The notes: generated from the sequence alone by a model not told the origin. Counted from the first letter of the stretch, positions 19,038 through 27,806 are shown. The stretch is 64,000 nucleotides of DNA from Variovorax davisae (GCF_030316845.1 NZ_JASZYS010000005.1:372001-436000); one strand, 5' to 3'. Made by a program: numbers and translations.

Positions 19038-21088
19038 CTTCCCCCAGCCAATCCCTGGTCGTCGGCGTCGACGTCGGCGGCACCTTCACCGACCTGTTCG
19101 TGCTCGACGAGTCGAACGGCACGGCGCGCATCGTCAAGGTGCCGTCGACCCGCGGCGAGGAAGCGCGCGGCTTCATGAACGGCGTGGCCCGCGTGGCCGA
19201 CTCGGCAGCGGCCATCGCGACCATCGTGCACGGCACCACGGTCGGCACCAATGCGCTGCTCGAGCGCAAGGTGGCGCGCACCGGCATCATCACCACGCGC
19301 GGTTTTCGCGACGTGCTCGAGATGCGCCGGCGCGACCGGCCCCAGACCTGGGGCCTGCGCGGCAGCTTCGTGCCGGTGGTGCCGCGCGACCTGCGGCGCG
19401 AGGTCGACGAGCGCGTGCTGGCCGACGGCACGCTGCACACGCCGGTCGACCTCGACCAGGTCCGCGACGAGGCCCGCGCGCTGCTGGAGGCCGGCTGCGA
19501 GGCGGTGTGCGTGTTCTTCATCAACACCTACGCCAACCCCGAGAACGAACGGCTGGCCGTCGCCGCGGTGCGCGAACTGTGGCCCAACGCCCATGTCACC
19601 TCGGCCTGCGAGGTGCTGCCCGAGATCCGCGAATTCGAGCGCTGCTCGACCGCCACGCTCAATGCGGCGCTGCAGCCGGTGGTCGGCAGCTACCTCGAAC
19701 GGCTGGAGTCGGACCTGCGCGGCCAGGGCTTCGACGGCGAACTGCTGGTGGTGCAGAGCAACGGCGGCGTGATGTCGCGCCAGACCGCCAGCGACCTGCC
19801 GGTGCGCACCGCGCTGTCGGGCCCGGCGGCCGGCGTGATTGCCTGCGCGGCGATCGCGCGGGCGGCGGGCTTCCCGAATGCGATCACCGGCGACATGGGC
19901 GGCACATCGTTCGACGTCTCGCTGGTCGCCAACGGCGAGGCCGCGCTGGCGGCGCAGACCGCGATCGAGTTCGGCATGGTGATCCGCTCGCCGATGATCC
20001 AGATCGAGACCATCGGCGCCGGCGGCGGCTCGATCGCCTCGGTCGACGCCAGCGGCATGCTCCAGGTCGGTCCCGAATCGGCCGGCAGCATCCCGGGGCC
20101 GGCCTGCTACGGCCGCGGCAACATGCGCCCGACGGTGACCGACGCCAACGTGCTGCTCGGCCGCATCGCCGCCGACCGGCCGCTGGGCGGCGGCCTGCTG
20201 GCGGCGCTGGATGCGGGCAAGTCCTTCGAGGCGATCGACCTGCATGTCGCGAAGCCGCTCGGGCTCGACGTGCACCAGGCGGCGGAGGCGATCCTGACGG
20301 TCGCCAACGCGCGCATGGCGGGTGCGATCCGGCTGGTGTCGATCGAGCGCGGCCACGATCCGCGCCGCTTCGCCTACATGCCCTTCGGCGGCGGCGGGGC
20401 GCTGCACGTGTGCGCGATGATGCGCGAGGTCGGCGTCGCGATCGGCATCGTGCCGCGCTACCCCGGCGTGACCTCGGCGCTGGGCTGCGTGATCGCCGAC
20501 ATGCGGCACGACGCGGTGCAGACCCTCAACCGTCCGCTCGACGAACTCGACGTCGCGCAGCTCGGGCAGCGCATCGCCGAACTGGCCGCAGCCTGCCAGC
20601 AGCGGCTCGATTCCTCGGGCGTGCGCTTCGACGAGGTGCGCGAGGTGATCGCGCTCGACATGCTCTATGCCGGCCAGACCCACACGCTGCCGGTGGTGCT
20701 CACGGCCGCCACCGCGCAGGCGTTGACGCGCGAAGGCATCCGCGGCGCCTTCGAGGCCAGCTACAGCGCTGCCTTCGGCCGGGTGCTCGACGGCATCGGC
20801 ATCCGCGTGATGAACCTGCGCTATGCGCGCATCGGCGTGCGGCCCAAGTTCGACCTCGCGGTGCTGGCGCCCGAAGGCGAGGGCAGCGTCGCCCCGCTGG
20901 GCACCCAGCGCGTGTTCCACGCCGGGCAGTGGCACGAGGCGCTGCGCTTCGCGCGGCTGGCGCTGCCGGTCGGCGCCCGCGTCGACGGCCCGGCGATCCT
21001 CGAACAGGCCGACACCACCGTCTGGCTCGAGCCCGGCTTCCATGCCGAGGTCGATGCGCATGGCAACCTGCTGGTGAGGCTGTCATGA
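19034..21088 (+). CDS. Hydantoinase A/oxoprolinase-family protein (HyuA-like, ATP-dependent)
   Basis: 684 residues, normal for HyuA. The actin-like ATPase motifs are GVDVGGTFTDLFV near residue 11, HGTTVGTNALLER, and TGDMGGTSFDVSLV. The C-terminal third ends in LEQADTTVWLEPGF. It phosphorylates or otherwise activates the cyclic substrate that HyuB then hydrolyses. The two subunits in one operon with a LivKHMGF importer suggest that the imported compound contains a lactam, imide or ureide ring; that is inference. Confidence 0.9.
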   Translation: MTSPSQSLVVGVDVGGTFTDLFVLDESNGTARIVKVPSTRGEEARGFMNGVARVADSAAAIATIVHGTTVGTNALLERKVARTGIITTRGFRDVLEMRRRDRPQTWGLRGSFVPVVPRDLRREVDERVLADGTLHTPVDLDQVRDEARALLEAGCEAVCVFFINTYANPENERLAVAAVRELWPNAHVTSACEVLPEIREFERCSTATLNAALQPVVGSYLERLESDLRGQGFDGELLVVQSNGGVMSRQTASDLPVRTALSGPAAGVIACAAIARAAGFPNAITGDMGGTSFDVSLVANGEAALAAQTAIEFGMVIRSPMIQIETIGAGGGSIASVDASGMLQVGPESAGSIPGPACYGRGNMRPTVTDANVLLGRIAADRPLGGGLLAALDAGKSFEAIDLHVAKPLGLDVHQAAEAILTVANARMAGAIRLVSIERGHDPRRFAYMPFGGGGALHVCAMMREVGVAIGIVPRYPGVTSALGCVIADMRHDAVQTLNRPLDELDVAQLGQRIAELAAACQQRLDSSGVRFDEVREVIALDMLYAGQTHTLPVVLTAATAQALTREGIRGAFEASYSAAFGRVLDGIGIRVMNLRYARIGVRPKFDLAVLAPEGEGSVAPLGTQRVFHAGQWHEALRFARLALPVGARVDGPAILEQADTTVWLEPGFHAEVDAHGNLLVRLS

Positions 21089-21696
21089 GCGATGCGGCCA
21101 TCCGCGGCACGACCACGGCGCTGGTCGTGGTCGACCTGCAGAACGACTTTCTGGATGCCCGCGGCGCCTACGCGCGCGGCGGCGACAGCAACCCCCCCGC
21201 GCTGCTGCTGCCCGACCGCGTGGCGGCGGCCGCGCGTGCGCTCAAGACCGTCGGCGGACTGGTCGCCGCGAGCCAGTTCACCCTGTGGCCCGATGCCGCC
21301 GGCGAGCCGATGGTGTCGCCGCACCTGAAGGCGCTGCGCCCCTACCTGCGCAAGGGCGACTTCGCGCCGGGCAGTTGGGGCCAGGCCAACGTCGATGCGC
21401 TGGCCGGCCTGGTCGACGTCGTGGTCTGCAAGGTCGCCTATTCGGCCTTCTTCAACACCCAGCTCGACTGGGTGCTGCGCCGCGCCGGCATCGACACGGT
21501 GGCCGTGTGCGGCATCGTCACCAACGGCGGGGTGGCGAGCACGGTGCGCGATGCCCACATGCGCGACTACCGCACGCTGGTGCTGGCCGATGGCTGCGCG
21601 GCTTTCGGCGAAGAGCGGCACCGGACCTCGCTGGCCGACATGGCCAACGTGGCCGAGCTGACGGACTGCGCGGGCTTCGTGCAGAGGCTGGCATGA
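21085..21696 (+). CDS. Isochorismatase-fold hydrolase lacking the catalytic cysteine
   Basis: 203 residues with the cysteine-hydrolase/isochorismatase fold. Asp17 (VVVDLQNDF) and Lys116 (VCKVAYSAF) are in place, and GIVTNGGVASTVRDA forms the nucleophile loop. In amidases of this family (PncA, N-carbamoylsarcosine hydrolase, maleamate amidase) that loop reads T-x-x-C-V; here the cysteine position is Gly149. True isochorismatases (EntB, PhzD) also lack the cysteine and cut a vinyl ether. So the Asp/Lys pair without thiol argues against a simple amidase. C142, seven residues earlier, is unlikely to substitute. Coupled to HyuA and to the flavoprotein by ATGA overlaps. Confidence 0.85.
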   Translation: MSDAAIRGTTTALVVVDLQNDFLDARGAYARGGDSNPPALLLPDRVAAAARALKTVGGLVAASQFTLWPDAAGEPMVSPHLKALRPYLRKGDFAPGSWGQANVDALAGLVDVVVCKVAYSAFFNTQLDWVLRRAGIDTVAVCGIVTNGGVASTVRDAHMRDYRTLVLADGCAAFGEERHRTSLADMANVAELTDCAGFVQRLA

Positions 21697-23123
21697 CGAT
21701 CGACGCCGGAGGCCCGGTGCGCCGAATCCGGCGCGCATCGCAGATCGAGGCCGACATGCAGGTCGACGTGGCGATCGTCGGCGCCGGCGCCTGCGGGCTC
21801 ACGGCGGCGCTGATGCTGCACGACGCGGGCGTCGGCTGCGTGGTGCTCGAACGCGACACCGTGCCGAGCGGATCGACCGCGCTGTCATCGGGCTTCATTC
21901 CGGCGCCCGGCACGCTCGCCCAGCGCCGCCAGGGCATCGAAGGCGACAGCCCCGCCCGCTTCGCGGCCGACATCCAGGCCAAGGCCCATGGCCTGGCGGC
22001 GCCGGCCCTGGTGCCGGCCTATGCCGAAGCCGTCGGTCCGGCGCTCGATGCGCTGCAGGCCCGGCACGGCCTCGACTGGATCGTGCTCGACGGCTTTCTC
22101 TATCCCGGCCACAGCGTGCACCGGATGCATGCCTTGCGGCAGAAGACCGGCGCGGCGTTGATGGCGGCGCTGCAGGCGGCGGTGGAGGCCGCCGGCATCC
22201 CCGTGCTGACCCAGGCCCTGGTCGACACGCTGTGGCTCGATCAGACGGACCGTGCGGTCGGCGTCGGCTACCGCCGCCCCGATGGGCGCGAGGAAACGCT
22301 GGGCTGCGACGCGCTGCTGCTGGCCTGCAATGGCTTCGGCGGCAATGCGGCGATGGTGCGCGCGCGGCTGCCCGAGATGGCCGAGGCCGCGTTCGGTGGC
22401 CATGTCGGCAACGACGGCAGCGCCATCCTCTGGGGCGAGGCGATCGGCGCCCGGCTGCGCGACCTCGGCGGCTACCAGGGGCACGGCTCCTGGGTCACGC
22501 CGCAGGGCGCGCTGATGTCCTGGGCCGTGATGATGGAAGGCGGCGTGCAACTCAACCGCGAGGGCCGGCGCTTCCACGACGAGACCCAGGGCTACTCCGA
22601 AGCCGCGGTGCATGTGCTGGCGCAGCCGGGCGGCGTGGCCTGGAATGTCTTCGATACGCCGCTGCTGGAACTGGCGCGCGGCTTTCCCGATTTTTGCGAG
22701 GCCGAGGCGGCCGGCGCGCTCCGGCGCTGCGACGGCGTGGCCGAGCTGGCGGCCTGCATCGGCTGCGATGCGGCGACGCTGCAATCGACGCTCGACGGGC
22801 TGTGCGCCGGCGCCGTGCACGCCGATGGCCGCGTGTTCGCGCGTCCACTGGCCGCGCCCTATTTCGCGGTCAAGGTCACGGGCGCCCTGTTCCATACGCA
22901 AGGCGGCCTCGACGTCGCGCCCGACATGCGCGTCCTGCGCCAGGACGGCACGCCGCTGCCCAACCTGCTGGCCGCCGGCGGCGCCGCGGGCGGCGTGTCG
23001 GGCGACGCGGTCTGGGGCTATCTCTCGGGCAACGGGCTGCTGAGCGCGGTGGCCGGCGGCGCCATCGCGGCGCACACGGCCGCCGCGCTGATCGATGAAA
23101 GGAAGGCTTCCCATGGCCCATGA
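21693..23123 (+). CDS. FAD-dependent oxidoreductase (fumarate reductase/KstD-like FAD_binding_2 family)
   Basis: 476 residues. The FAD Rossmann motif VAIVGAGACGLTAALML starts near residue 27 and the C-terminal FAD-closing strand reads NLLAAGGAAGGVSGDAVWGYLSGNG. Between them is the mobile cap domain typical of flavoproteins that reduce or form a C=C bond beside a carbonyl (fumarate, urocanate, 3-ketosteroid types). No haem or signal sequence is present, so it is a soluble single-subunit enzyme. In this operon it could desaturate a saturated dicarboxylate or imide, or reduce an unsaturated one. Its end overlaps the lyase start by 11 bases. Confidence 0.85.
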   Translation: MTIDAGGPVRRIRRASQIEADMQVDVAIVGAGACGLTAALMLHDAGVGCVVLERDTVPSGSTALSSGFIPAPGTLAQRRQGIEGDSPARFAADIQAKAHGLAAPALVPAYAEAVGPALDALQARHGLDWIVLDGFLYPGHSVHRMHALRQKTGAALMAALQAAVEAAGIPVLTQALVDTLWLDQTDRAVGVGYRRPDGREETLGCDALLLACNGFGGNAAMVRARLPEMAEAAFGGHVGNDGSAILWGEAIGARLRDLGGYQGHGSWVTPQGALMSWAVMMEGGVQLNREGRRFHDETQGYSEAAVHVLAQPGGVAWNVFDTPLLELARGFPDFCEAEAAGALRRCDGVAELAACIGCDAATLQSTLDGLCAGAVHADGRVFARPLAAPYFAVKVTGALFHTQGGLDVAPDMRVLRQDGTPLPNLLAAGGAAGGVSGDAVWGYLSGNGLLSAVAGGAIAAHTAAALIDERKASHGP

Positions 23124-23976
23124 GACATTCAAGGCGCGCCTGGCGCGCAACGACATCGTGCTGGCGCCCGGCGTCTACGACGCGCTGAGCGCACTGGTGG
23201 CCGAGCAGGCCGGCTTCGAGGCGCTGTACCTGTCGGGCGCCTCGATCGCCTACACCCGGCTCGCGCGCTCCGACGTCGGGCTCACCACCTTCACCGAGGT
23301 CGAGGACACGCTGGCGCGCATCACCGAGCGGGTCGGCCTGCCGGTGATCGTCGATGCCGACACCGGCTTCGGCAATGCGCTCAACACGCAGCGCACGGTA
23401 CGCGGCTTCGAGCGCGCGGGCGCCGCGATGGTCCAGATCGAGGACCAGGGTTTTCCGAAGCGCTGCGGCCACCTGGACGGCAAGACCGTGGTGCCGGTGC
23501 GCGAGATGGTCGGCAAGCTCCAGGCCGCGCTCGATGCGCGCGCGTCGGCGCAGACCTTGATCCTCGCGCGCACCGACGCGGTGGCGGTGGAGGGGCTCGA
23601 TGCGGCGCTCGACCGCGCCGAAGCCTATCTCGAGACCGGCGTCGACGCGCTCTTCATCGAGGCGCTGCGTTCGCCCGCGCAGATGGACGCCGCCTGCCAG
23701 CGCTTCGCCGACCGCGTGCCGCTGCTCGCCAACATGGTCGAGGGCGGCAAGACGCCGGTGCAGGACGCGGACGCGCTGCAGGCGCATGGCTTCCGGATCG
23801 CGATCTTCCCGGGCGGCACGGCCCGCGCCGTGGTGCATACGCTGCAGGGTTACTACGCGAGCCTGCAGGCGAATCGCACGACACTGCCCTGGCGCGATCG
23901 CATGCTGGACTTCGATGGGCTCAATGAAGTGATCGGGACGCCCGAGTTGATGGCGCAGGGCAAGCGCTACGAGTGA
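23113..23976 (+). CDS. Isocitrate lyase/PEP mutase-superfamily C-C lyase (2,3-dimethylmalate lyase-like)
   Basis: 287 residues. Mg ligands lie in DADTGFGN at 81-88, and the flexible catalytic loop reads PKRCGHLDGK with C118. The cysteine distinguishes true lyases (isocitrate, methylisocitrate, 2,3-dimethylmalate) from PEP mutases and oxaloacetate decarboxylases, which lack it. SGASIAYTRLARSDVGLTTF gives the usual substrate-binding strand. A retro-aldol cleavage of a substituted malate to pyruvate (or glyoxylate) plus a carboxylate is expected. Pairing with a LeuCD-type hydratase parallels DmdAB plus dimethylmalate lyase of anaerobic nicotinate degradation. Confidence 0.88.
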   Translation: MAHETFKARLARNDIVLAPGVYDALSALVAEQAGFEALYLSGASIAYTRLARSDVGLTTFTEVEDTLARITERVGLPVIVDADTGFGNALNTQRTVRGFERAGAAMVQIEDQGFPKRCGHLDGKTVVPVREMVGKLQAALDARASAQTLILARTDAVAVEGLDAALDRAEAYLETGVDALFIEALRSPAQMDAACQRFADRVPLLANMVEGGKTPVQDADALQAHGFRIAIFPGGTARAVVHTLQGYYASLQANRTTLPWRDRMLDFDGLNEVIGTPELMAQGKRYE

Positions 23977-24040
23977 GCGGCGGCACGGCCCGCGCGCTTC
24001 GGCCTACACTGGCCGCCTCTTTCAAGCCTGCGCGTTCGAC

Positions 24041-25027
24041 ATGCGATCCACCCGTCGTCCCTTCCTCCTGCTTCCGGCCGCGCTCGGCCTTGCCGCCGTG
24101 CTGCCGGTGCCGGCCCACGCCGCCGACGGCCGCGACACCCAGCCGATCCGCCTGGTCGTCCCCTTCGGTGCCGGCGGCGTCGCCGACCTCACGGCGCGCG
24201 TGGTCGGCAAGGCGATGTCCAGCCAGCTGAACCAGCCCGTGATCGTCGACAACCGTCCCGGTGCCGGCGGCGTGGTGGCCGGCACGATGGTGGCCTCGGC
24301 AGCGGCCGACGGCCTCACGCTGCTGCTCATGAGCAACGGCACGGCGGTCAGCGAAGGCCTGTTCCAGAAGCTTCCCTTCGACACCCGCAAGGACTTCGCG
24401 CCGGTCTCGCTGCTGGGCTATTTCGACATCGCGATCGTGGTGCCCGAGAAGTCGCCGCTGCGCAGCCTGGCGGACCTGGTGGCGGCCGCCAAGGCACGGC
24501 CGGGCGCGTTGAACATCGGCACGGTCAACATCGGCAGCACCCAGCACCTGGCCGCCACCCTGTTCAAGAGCCGGGCCGGCATCGACGCCCAGGTGGTGCC
24601 CTTCAACGGCACGCCGGCCGTGGTGACGGCCCTGCGCAGCGGCCAGATCGACGCCGGCGTCGAGATCCTGTCGCCGGTCATGCCGCAGATCACGGGCAAG
24701 GCGCTGCGGGTGCTGGCCGTGATGGGCGAGAAGCGCAACCCGGCCTTGCCCGAGGTGCCCACGGCGGCCGAGGGCGCCGCGCTGAAGGGCTTCGACGTGC
24801 GTTCCTGGAACGCGCTGGCCGCGCCGGCCAAGACGCCGCGCGAGCGCATCGACCGGCTCAACCGGGCCGTCCGCGCGGCGCTGGCCTCGCCCGAGGTCCA
24901 GCAGCAATTGGCGACGCTGAACGTGCAGCCGCGCGCCGGCAGCCCCGAGGAGCTGGCGACGCTGCTCGACAGCGAGATCCGCCGCTGGAGCGGCGTGATC
25001 GCCGCCGCGGGCATCCCCCGGCAATAG
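24041..25027 (+). CDS. Bug/TctC-family periplasmic receptor
   Basis: 328 residues. The signal peptide (RRPFLLLPAALGLAAVLPVP) ends at AHAAD. LVVPFGAGGVADLTARVVG, NRPGAGGV and the YFDIAIVVPE strand follow the Bug pattern. It starts 64 bases after the lyase and is followed 21 bases later by the dehydrogenase. It is the second Bug gene in this operon and is clearly divergent from the first, so it probably has a different ligand. Confidence 0.88.
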   Translation: MRSTRRPFLLLPAALGLAAVLPVPAHAADGRDTQPIRLVVPFGAGGVADLTARVVGKAMSSQLNQPVIVDNRPGAGGVVAGTMVASAAADGLTLLLMSNGTAVSEGLFQKLPFDTRKDFAPVSLLGYFDIAIVVPEKSPLRSLADLVAAAKARPGALNIGTVNIGSTQHLAATLFKSRAGIDAQVVPFNGTPAVVTALRSGQIDAGVEILSPVMPQITGKALRVLAVMGEKRNPALPEVPTAAEGAALKGFDVRSWNALAAPAKTPRERIDRLNRAVRAALASPEVQQQLATLNVQPRAGSPEELATLLDSEIRRWSGVIAAAGIPRQ

Positions 25028-25048
25028 CCTTCCAGGCGAGGTACGGAC

Positions 25049-25951
25049 ATGCAACTCGAACACATCGGACTCGTCGGCTACGGCGAGGTGGGCAAGACCT
25101 TCGCCTCGGGCCTCAAGGACAAGCCCGGCGTCCGATCCGTCGGCGCCTGGGACCTGACTTTCATCGACCCGGCGCGCCAGGCGCACGAGCAGGCGCACGC
25201 CGCGCAGGCCGGCGTGGTGGCGCACCCGTCCATGGCCGCCCTGTGCGGGGCCAGCACGCTGGTGATCTCCGCCGTCACGGCGTCGAACACCCTGCGCGTG
25301 GCCGAGGAGGCGGCGCCGCACCTGCGCCCGGGCACGCTGTTCCTCGACCTCAATTCGGCTTCGCCGGGCACCAAGCGGCGCTGCGCGGCGCTGGTCGACG
25401 CCGCCGGTGCGCACTATGTCGAAGCCGGCGTGATGACCTCGGTGCCGCCCTATGGCATCCGCGTGCCGATGCTGCTCGGCGGCGAGCGGGCGGCGGCGTT
25501 GGCCGAGGCGCTCGCAGCCTGGGGGCTGGACACCAAGGCGGTGAGCGACCGGCTCGGCGTCGCCAGCGCGATCAAGATGAGCCGCAGCGTGATGATCAAG
25601 GGCCTGGAGGCGCTGGTGATCGAAAGCTACGCCACGGCGCGCGCCTACGGCGTCGAGGACCACGTGCTGCCGACCTTGCAGGAGACCTTCCCGAGCATCG
25701 ACTGGGGCCGCCAGGGCGCCTACTTCTTCAGCCGCGTGGTCCAGCACGGCCAGCGCCGGGCCGAAGAGATGCGCGAGGCCGCCAACACGGTGCGCGAAGC
25801 CGGCTTCGCGCCCACCATGGCCGCGGCCATCGCCGAGAAGCAGCAGTGGGTGGCCGACCAGGCGAAGGCCGGCGTGTTCGACGGCCTCGACAAAGAGGCG
25901 AACTGGCAGGACTACGCCGATCGCCTGCTCGCGCAGCGCGGCAAGGACTGA
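25049..25951 (+). CDS. NAD(P)-dependent oxidoreductase, 6-phosphogluconate dehydrogenase-like with DUF1932 domain
   Basis: 300 residues. The Rossmann domain begins IGLVGYGEVGKTFASGL and is followed by the beta-hydroxyacid-dehydrogenase-like helical domain (MSRSVMIKGLEALVIES). The N-terminal domain matches the NADP-binding 6PGDH family and the C-terminal part the DUF1932 type. Related proteins reduce or oxidise a hydroxy acid or semialdehyde. Last gene of the long operon, followed by a hairpin-rich element. No certain substrate. Confidence 0.82.
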   Translation: MQLEHIGLVGYGEVGKTFASGLKDKPGVRSVGAWDLTFIDPARQAHEQAHAAQAGVVAHPSMAALCGASTLVISAVTASNTLRVAEEAAPHLRPGTLFLDLNSASPGTKRRCAALVDAAGAHYVEAGVMTSVPPYGIRVPMLLGGERAAALAEALAAWGLDTKAVSDRLGVASAIKMSRSVMIKGLEALVIESYATARAYGVEDHVLPTLQETFPSIDWGRQGAYFFSRVVQHGQRRAEEMREAANTVREAGFAPTMAAAIAEKQQWVADQAKAGVFDGLDKEANWQDYADRLLAQRGKD

Positions 25952-26031
25952 GCCCCCACGCTCGTCACTTCGTGTACTCGCTGCCCCCCGAGAGGGAGCA
26001 GTCCGCCTTGGGGCGGCCCGGCGGCGGACCT
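25952..26031. repeat. GC-rich hairpin element between convergent genes
   Basis: The stretch after the dehydrogenase stop has a C-rich/G-rich inverted repeat (CTGCCCCCCGAGAGGGAGCAG at 25981-26001) followed by CCGCC...GGCGGCCCGGCGGCGG. It ends at the LysR stop. The same kind of sequence (CCCCCACGCTCG.. then CCCCCCGAG..) recurs between genes in Comamonadaceae, from memory. It may serve as a transcription barrier between convergent units. Confidence 0.5.
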
Positions 26032-26032
26032 T

Positions 26033-26941
26033 TCAACCCCGTAGCAGCGCCTCGCCGGTCTTGCGGATCAGCTCCAGCGTGGCCTGCTGCGTCAGGGTGG
26101 CCCGGCGCAGCGCGCTGACCGCGGTGAACACCGGGATGCGCAGCGGCGGCGAGACGATCTCGCGCAAGGTATAGGCCGACGGGTTGGTCGAGCGGATCAC
26201 CGCATTGCGCGACAGGATCGCGAAGCCGGCGCCGTCGGCCACCAGGTCGAGCATCGCCGAGACGCCATCGATCTCGAGCGCGACCCGCGGCGTGCAGCCG
26301 ACGCCGGCCATCTCCGACTCGACGTACATCCGGATCGCGTTCGGCCGGCTCGGGATCACCAGCGGCAGCCGCGCCACCTCGGCCAGGGTGAGGGGCGGCG
26401 GCGGCGGATCTTCCTGCAGCCCCGGCGGCCGGCGCCCGACCAGCATCAGCGCCTGGTCCAGCAGCCGCTGCACGTCGAGCCCGGGCATCGGCCGGGCGTC
26501 GTAGAGCACCGCGATGTCCAGCCCGCCGTGCAGCAACTGGTCCTGCATGGCGGTCGAGAGGTTCTCGCTGATCGACAGCTGGGCCTGCGGCATCTGCGCG
26601 CGGAAGGCCCGGGTCAGCGGCACGGCCAGCACGCGCGCGATGCTCGGCGGCAGCCCCACGGCCACCCGGCCGGCCAGCGAGCCGCGCACCCGGTCGAGTT
26701 CCTCGCGGGCCCGCTCCACCTGGTGCAGGATGCCGCGCCCATGGGCGAGCAGCACCTGGCCGGCCTCGGTCGGCGTCGCGCCACGGCCGTTGCGCACCAG
26801 CAGGTTCTGGCGCAGCTCGACCTCGAGCAGGCGCACCTGCCGGCTCAGCGCCGGCTGCGCGACCTTGAGCGCCACCGCGGCCCGCGTGAAGCTGCCGAGT
26901 TCGGCGACGCGCACGAAATACGCCAGCTGTTTCAGGTCCAA
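26033..26941 (-). CDS. LysR-family transcriptional regulator of the protocatechuate 4,5-cleavage cluster
   Basis: 302 residues. An N-terminal winged helix (MDLKQLAYFVRVAELGSFTR to residue ~60) is followed by the two-lobed effector domain (LAGRVAVGLPPSIARVL onward). It is divergent from the lig genes and likely activates them with protocatechuate or a ring-cleavage product. Candidate binding sites lie in the 139-base gap to the next gene. It resembles the Nac/LigR-like branch of LysR proteins. Confidence 0.88.
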   Translation of the reverse strand: MDLKQLAYFVRVAELGSFTRAAVALKVAQPALSRQVRLLEVELRQNLLVRNGRGATPTEAGQVLLAHGRGILHQVERAREELDRVRGSLAGRVAVGLPPSIARVLAVPLTRAFRAQMPQAQLSISENLSTAMQDQLLHGGLDIAVLYDARPMPGLDVQRLLDQALMLVGRRPPGLQEDPPPPPLTLAEVARLPLVIPSRPNAIRMYVESEMAGVGCTPRVALEIDGVSAMLDLVADGAGFAILSRNAVIRSTNPSAYTLREIVSPPLRIPVFTAVSALRRATLTQQATLELIRKTGEALLRG

Positions 26942-26983
26942 ACATCATCTCCAGGCCAAGCCGGGATGATATGCCGTTTTGTT

Positions 26984-26994
26984 CTAGCTGCTAG
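26984..26994. promoter_or_regulatory. CTAGC-T-GCTAG palindrome in the LysR/lig intergenic region
   Basis: An 11-base perfect palindrome lies between the divergent LysR and lig genes. It is flanked by ATATGCC (26969-26975) and GGCCTAT (26996-27002), which pair over six of seven bases. This nested symmetry is suited to a LysR dimer or tetramer site; binding is inferred. Confidence 0.4.
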
Positions 26995-27080
26995 TGGCCT
27001 ATGGCAAATCCAGCAGGGCCATCCCGCCGCACAATCCGCCGATCGCGCCCGCCACCGGGCCTGGAGACAAGGCGAAAAGC

Positions 27081-27779
27081 ATGCAGAAGACCACCATCAA
27101 GGGTATTTCGTCGATGGCCACCCGCCAGGTGCTGGCCGAGCTCGTGGCCGCCTTCGAGGCCCGCTCGGGCGCGTCGGTCGCGATCGAATCGGTCGGCGGC
27201 GTCGACGCCGCCAAGCGGGTGCAGGCGGGCGAGGCCTTCGACGTCGTCATCCTGGCTTCCGACGCGATCGACAAGCTGATCGCCGCCGGCCATATCGACG
27301 CCGGCAGCAAGACCGACCTGGTGCGCTCGGGCGTGGCGGTGGCCGTGAAGGCCGGTGCGCCGCGCCCCGACATCGGCTCCGAGCAGGCGCTGCGCTGCGC
27401 GGTGCTCGCGGCCCGCAGCCTCAGCTATTCCACCGGCCCGAGCGGCGTCGCGCTGGCCGCGCTGTTCGAGCGCTGGGGCATTGCGGAAGAGATCAAGCCC
27501 CGCATCGTCCAGGCCCCGCCGGGCGTGCCGGTCGGCACGCTGGTCGCGCGCGGCGAGGTCGAGCTCGGCTTCCAGCAGCTGAGCGAACTGATCCACGTCC
27601 AGGGCATCGACCTGCTCGGCCCGATGCCGGCCGCGATCCAGATCGTCACGACTTTTTCAGGCGGCGTCTGCAGCGGATCGGCCCAGTCCGAGACCGTGCG
27701 TGCGATGCTGGCCTTCATGGCCTCGCCCGCGGCCGACGCGGCGAAGCGTGCGCAGGGGATGGACCCCGCCTGCGCCTGA
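27081..27779 (+). CDS. ModA-like substrate-binding-fold protein without signal peptide
   Basis: 232 residues starting MQKTTIKGISSMATRQVLAE and immediately folding into a type II periplasmic-binding domain. Landmarks are IESVGGVDAAKRVQAGEAFDVVILAS, LSYSTGPSGVALAALFERWG and GEVELGFQQLSEL, as in molybdate-binding ModA proteins. No secretion signal precedes the fold, and upstream in-frame codons do not supply one. It should therefore stay in the cytosol. It is the first gene of the lig operon, 27 bases before ligJ. A regulatory, ligand-buffering or enzymatic role is possible; transport is unlikely. Confidence 0.75.
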   Translation: MQKTTIKGISSMATRQVLAELVAAFEARSGASVAIESVGGVDAAKRVQAGEAFDVVILASDAIDKLIAAGHIDAGSKTDLVRSGVAVAVKAGAPRPDIGSEQALRCAVLAARSLSYSTGPSGVALAALFERWGIAEEIKPRIVQAPPGVPVGTLVARGEVELGFQQLSELIHVQGIDLLGPMPAAIQIVTTFSGGVCSGSAQSETVRAMLAFMASPAADAAKRAQGMDPACA

Positions 27780-27806
27780 CCAGAACCACCACCCGGAGAG
27801 CACCCC

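Noticed and set aside
21085..21696. Assignment as maleamate or N-carbamoyl amidase completing a hydantoin/imide pathway
   Set aside because: The catalytic cysteine of that branch is replaced by Gly149, so amidase function is not supported.
27081..27779. Molybdate ABC transporter subunit ModA
   Set aside because: No signal peptide, no modB/modC partners, and the gene leads an aromatic catabolic operon.
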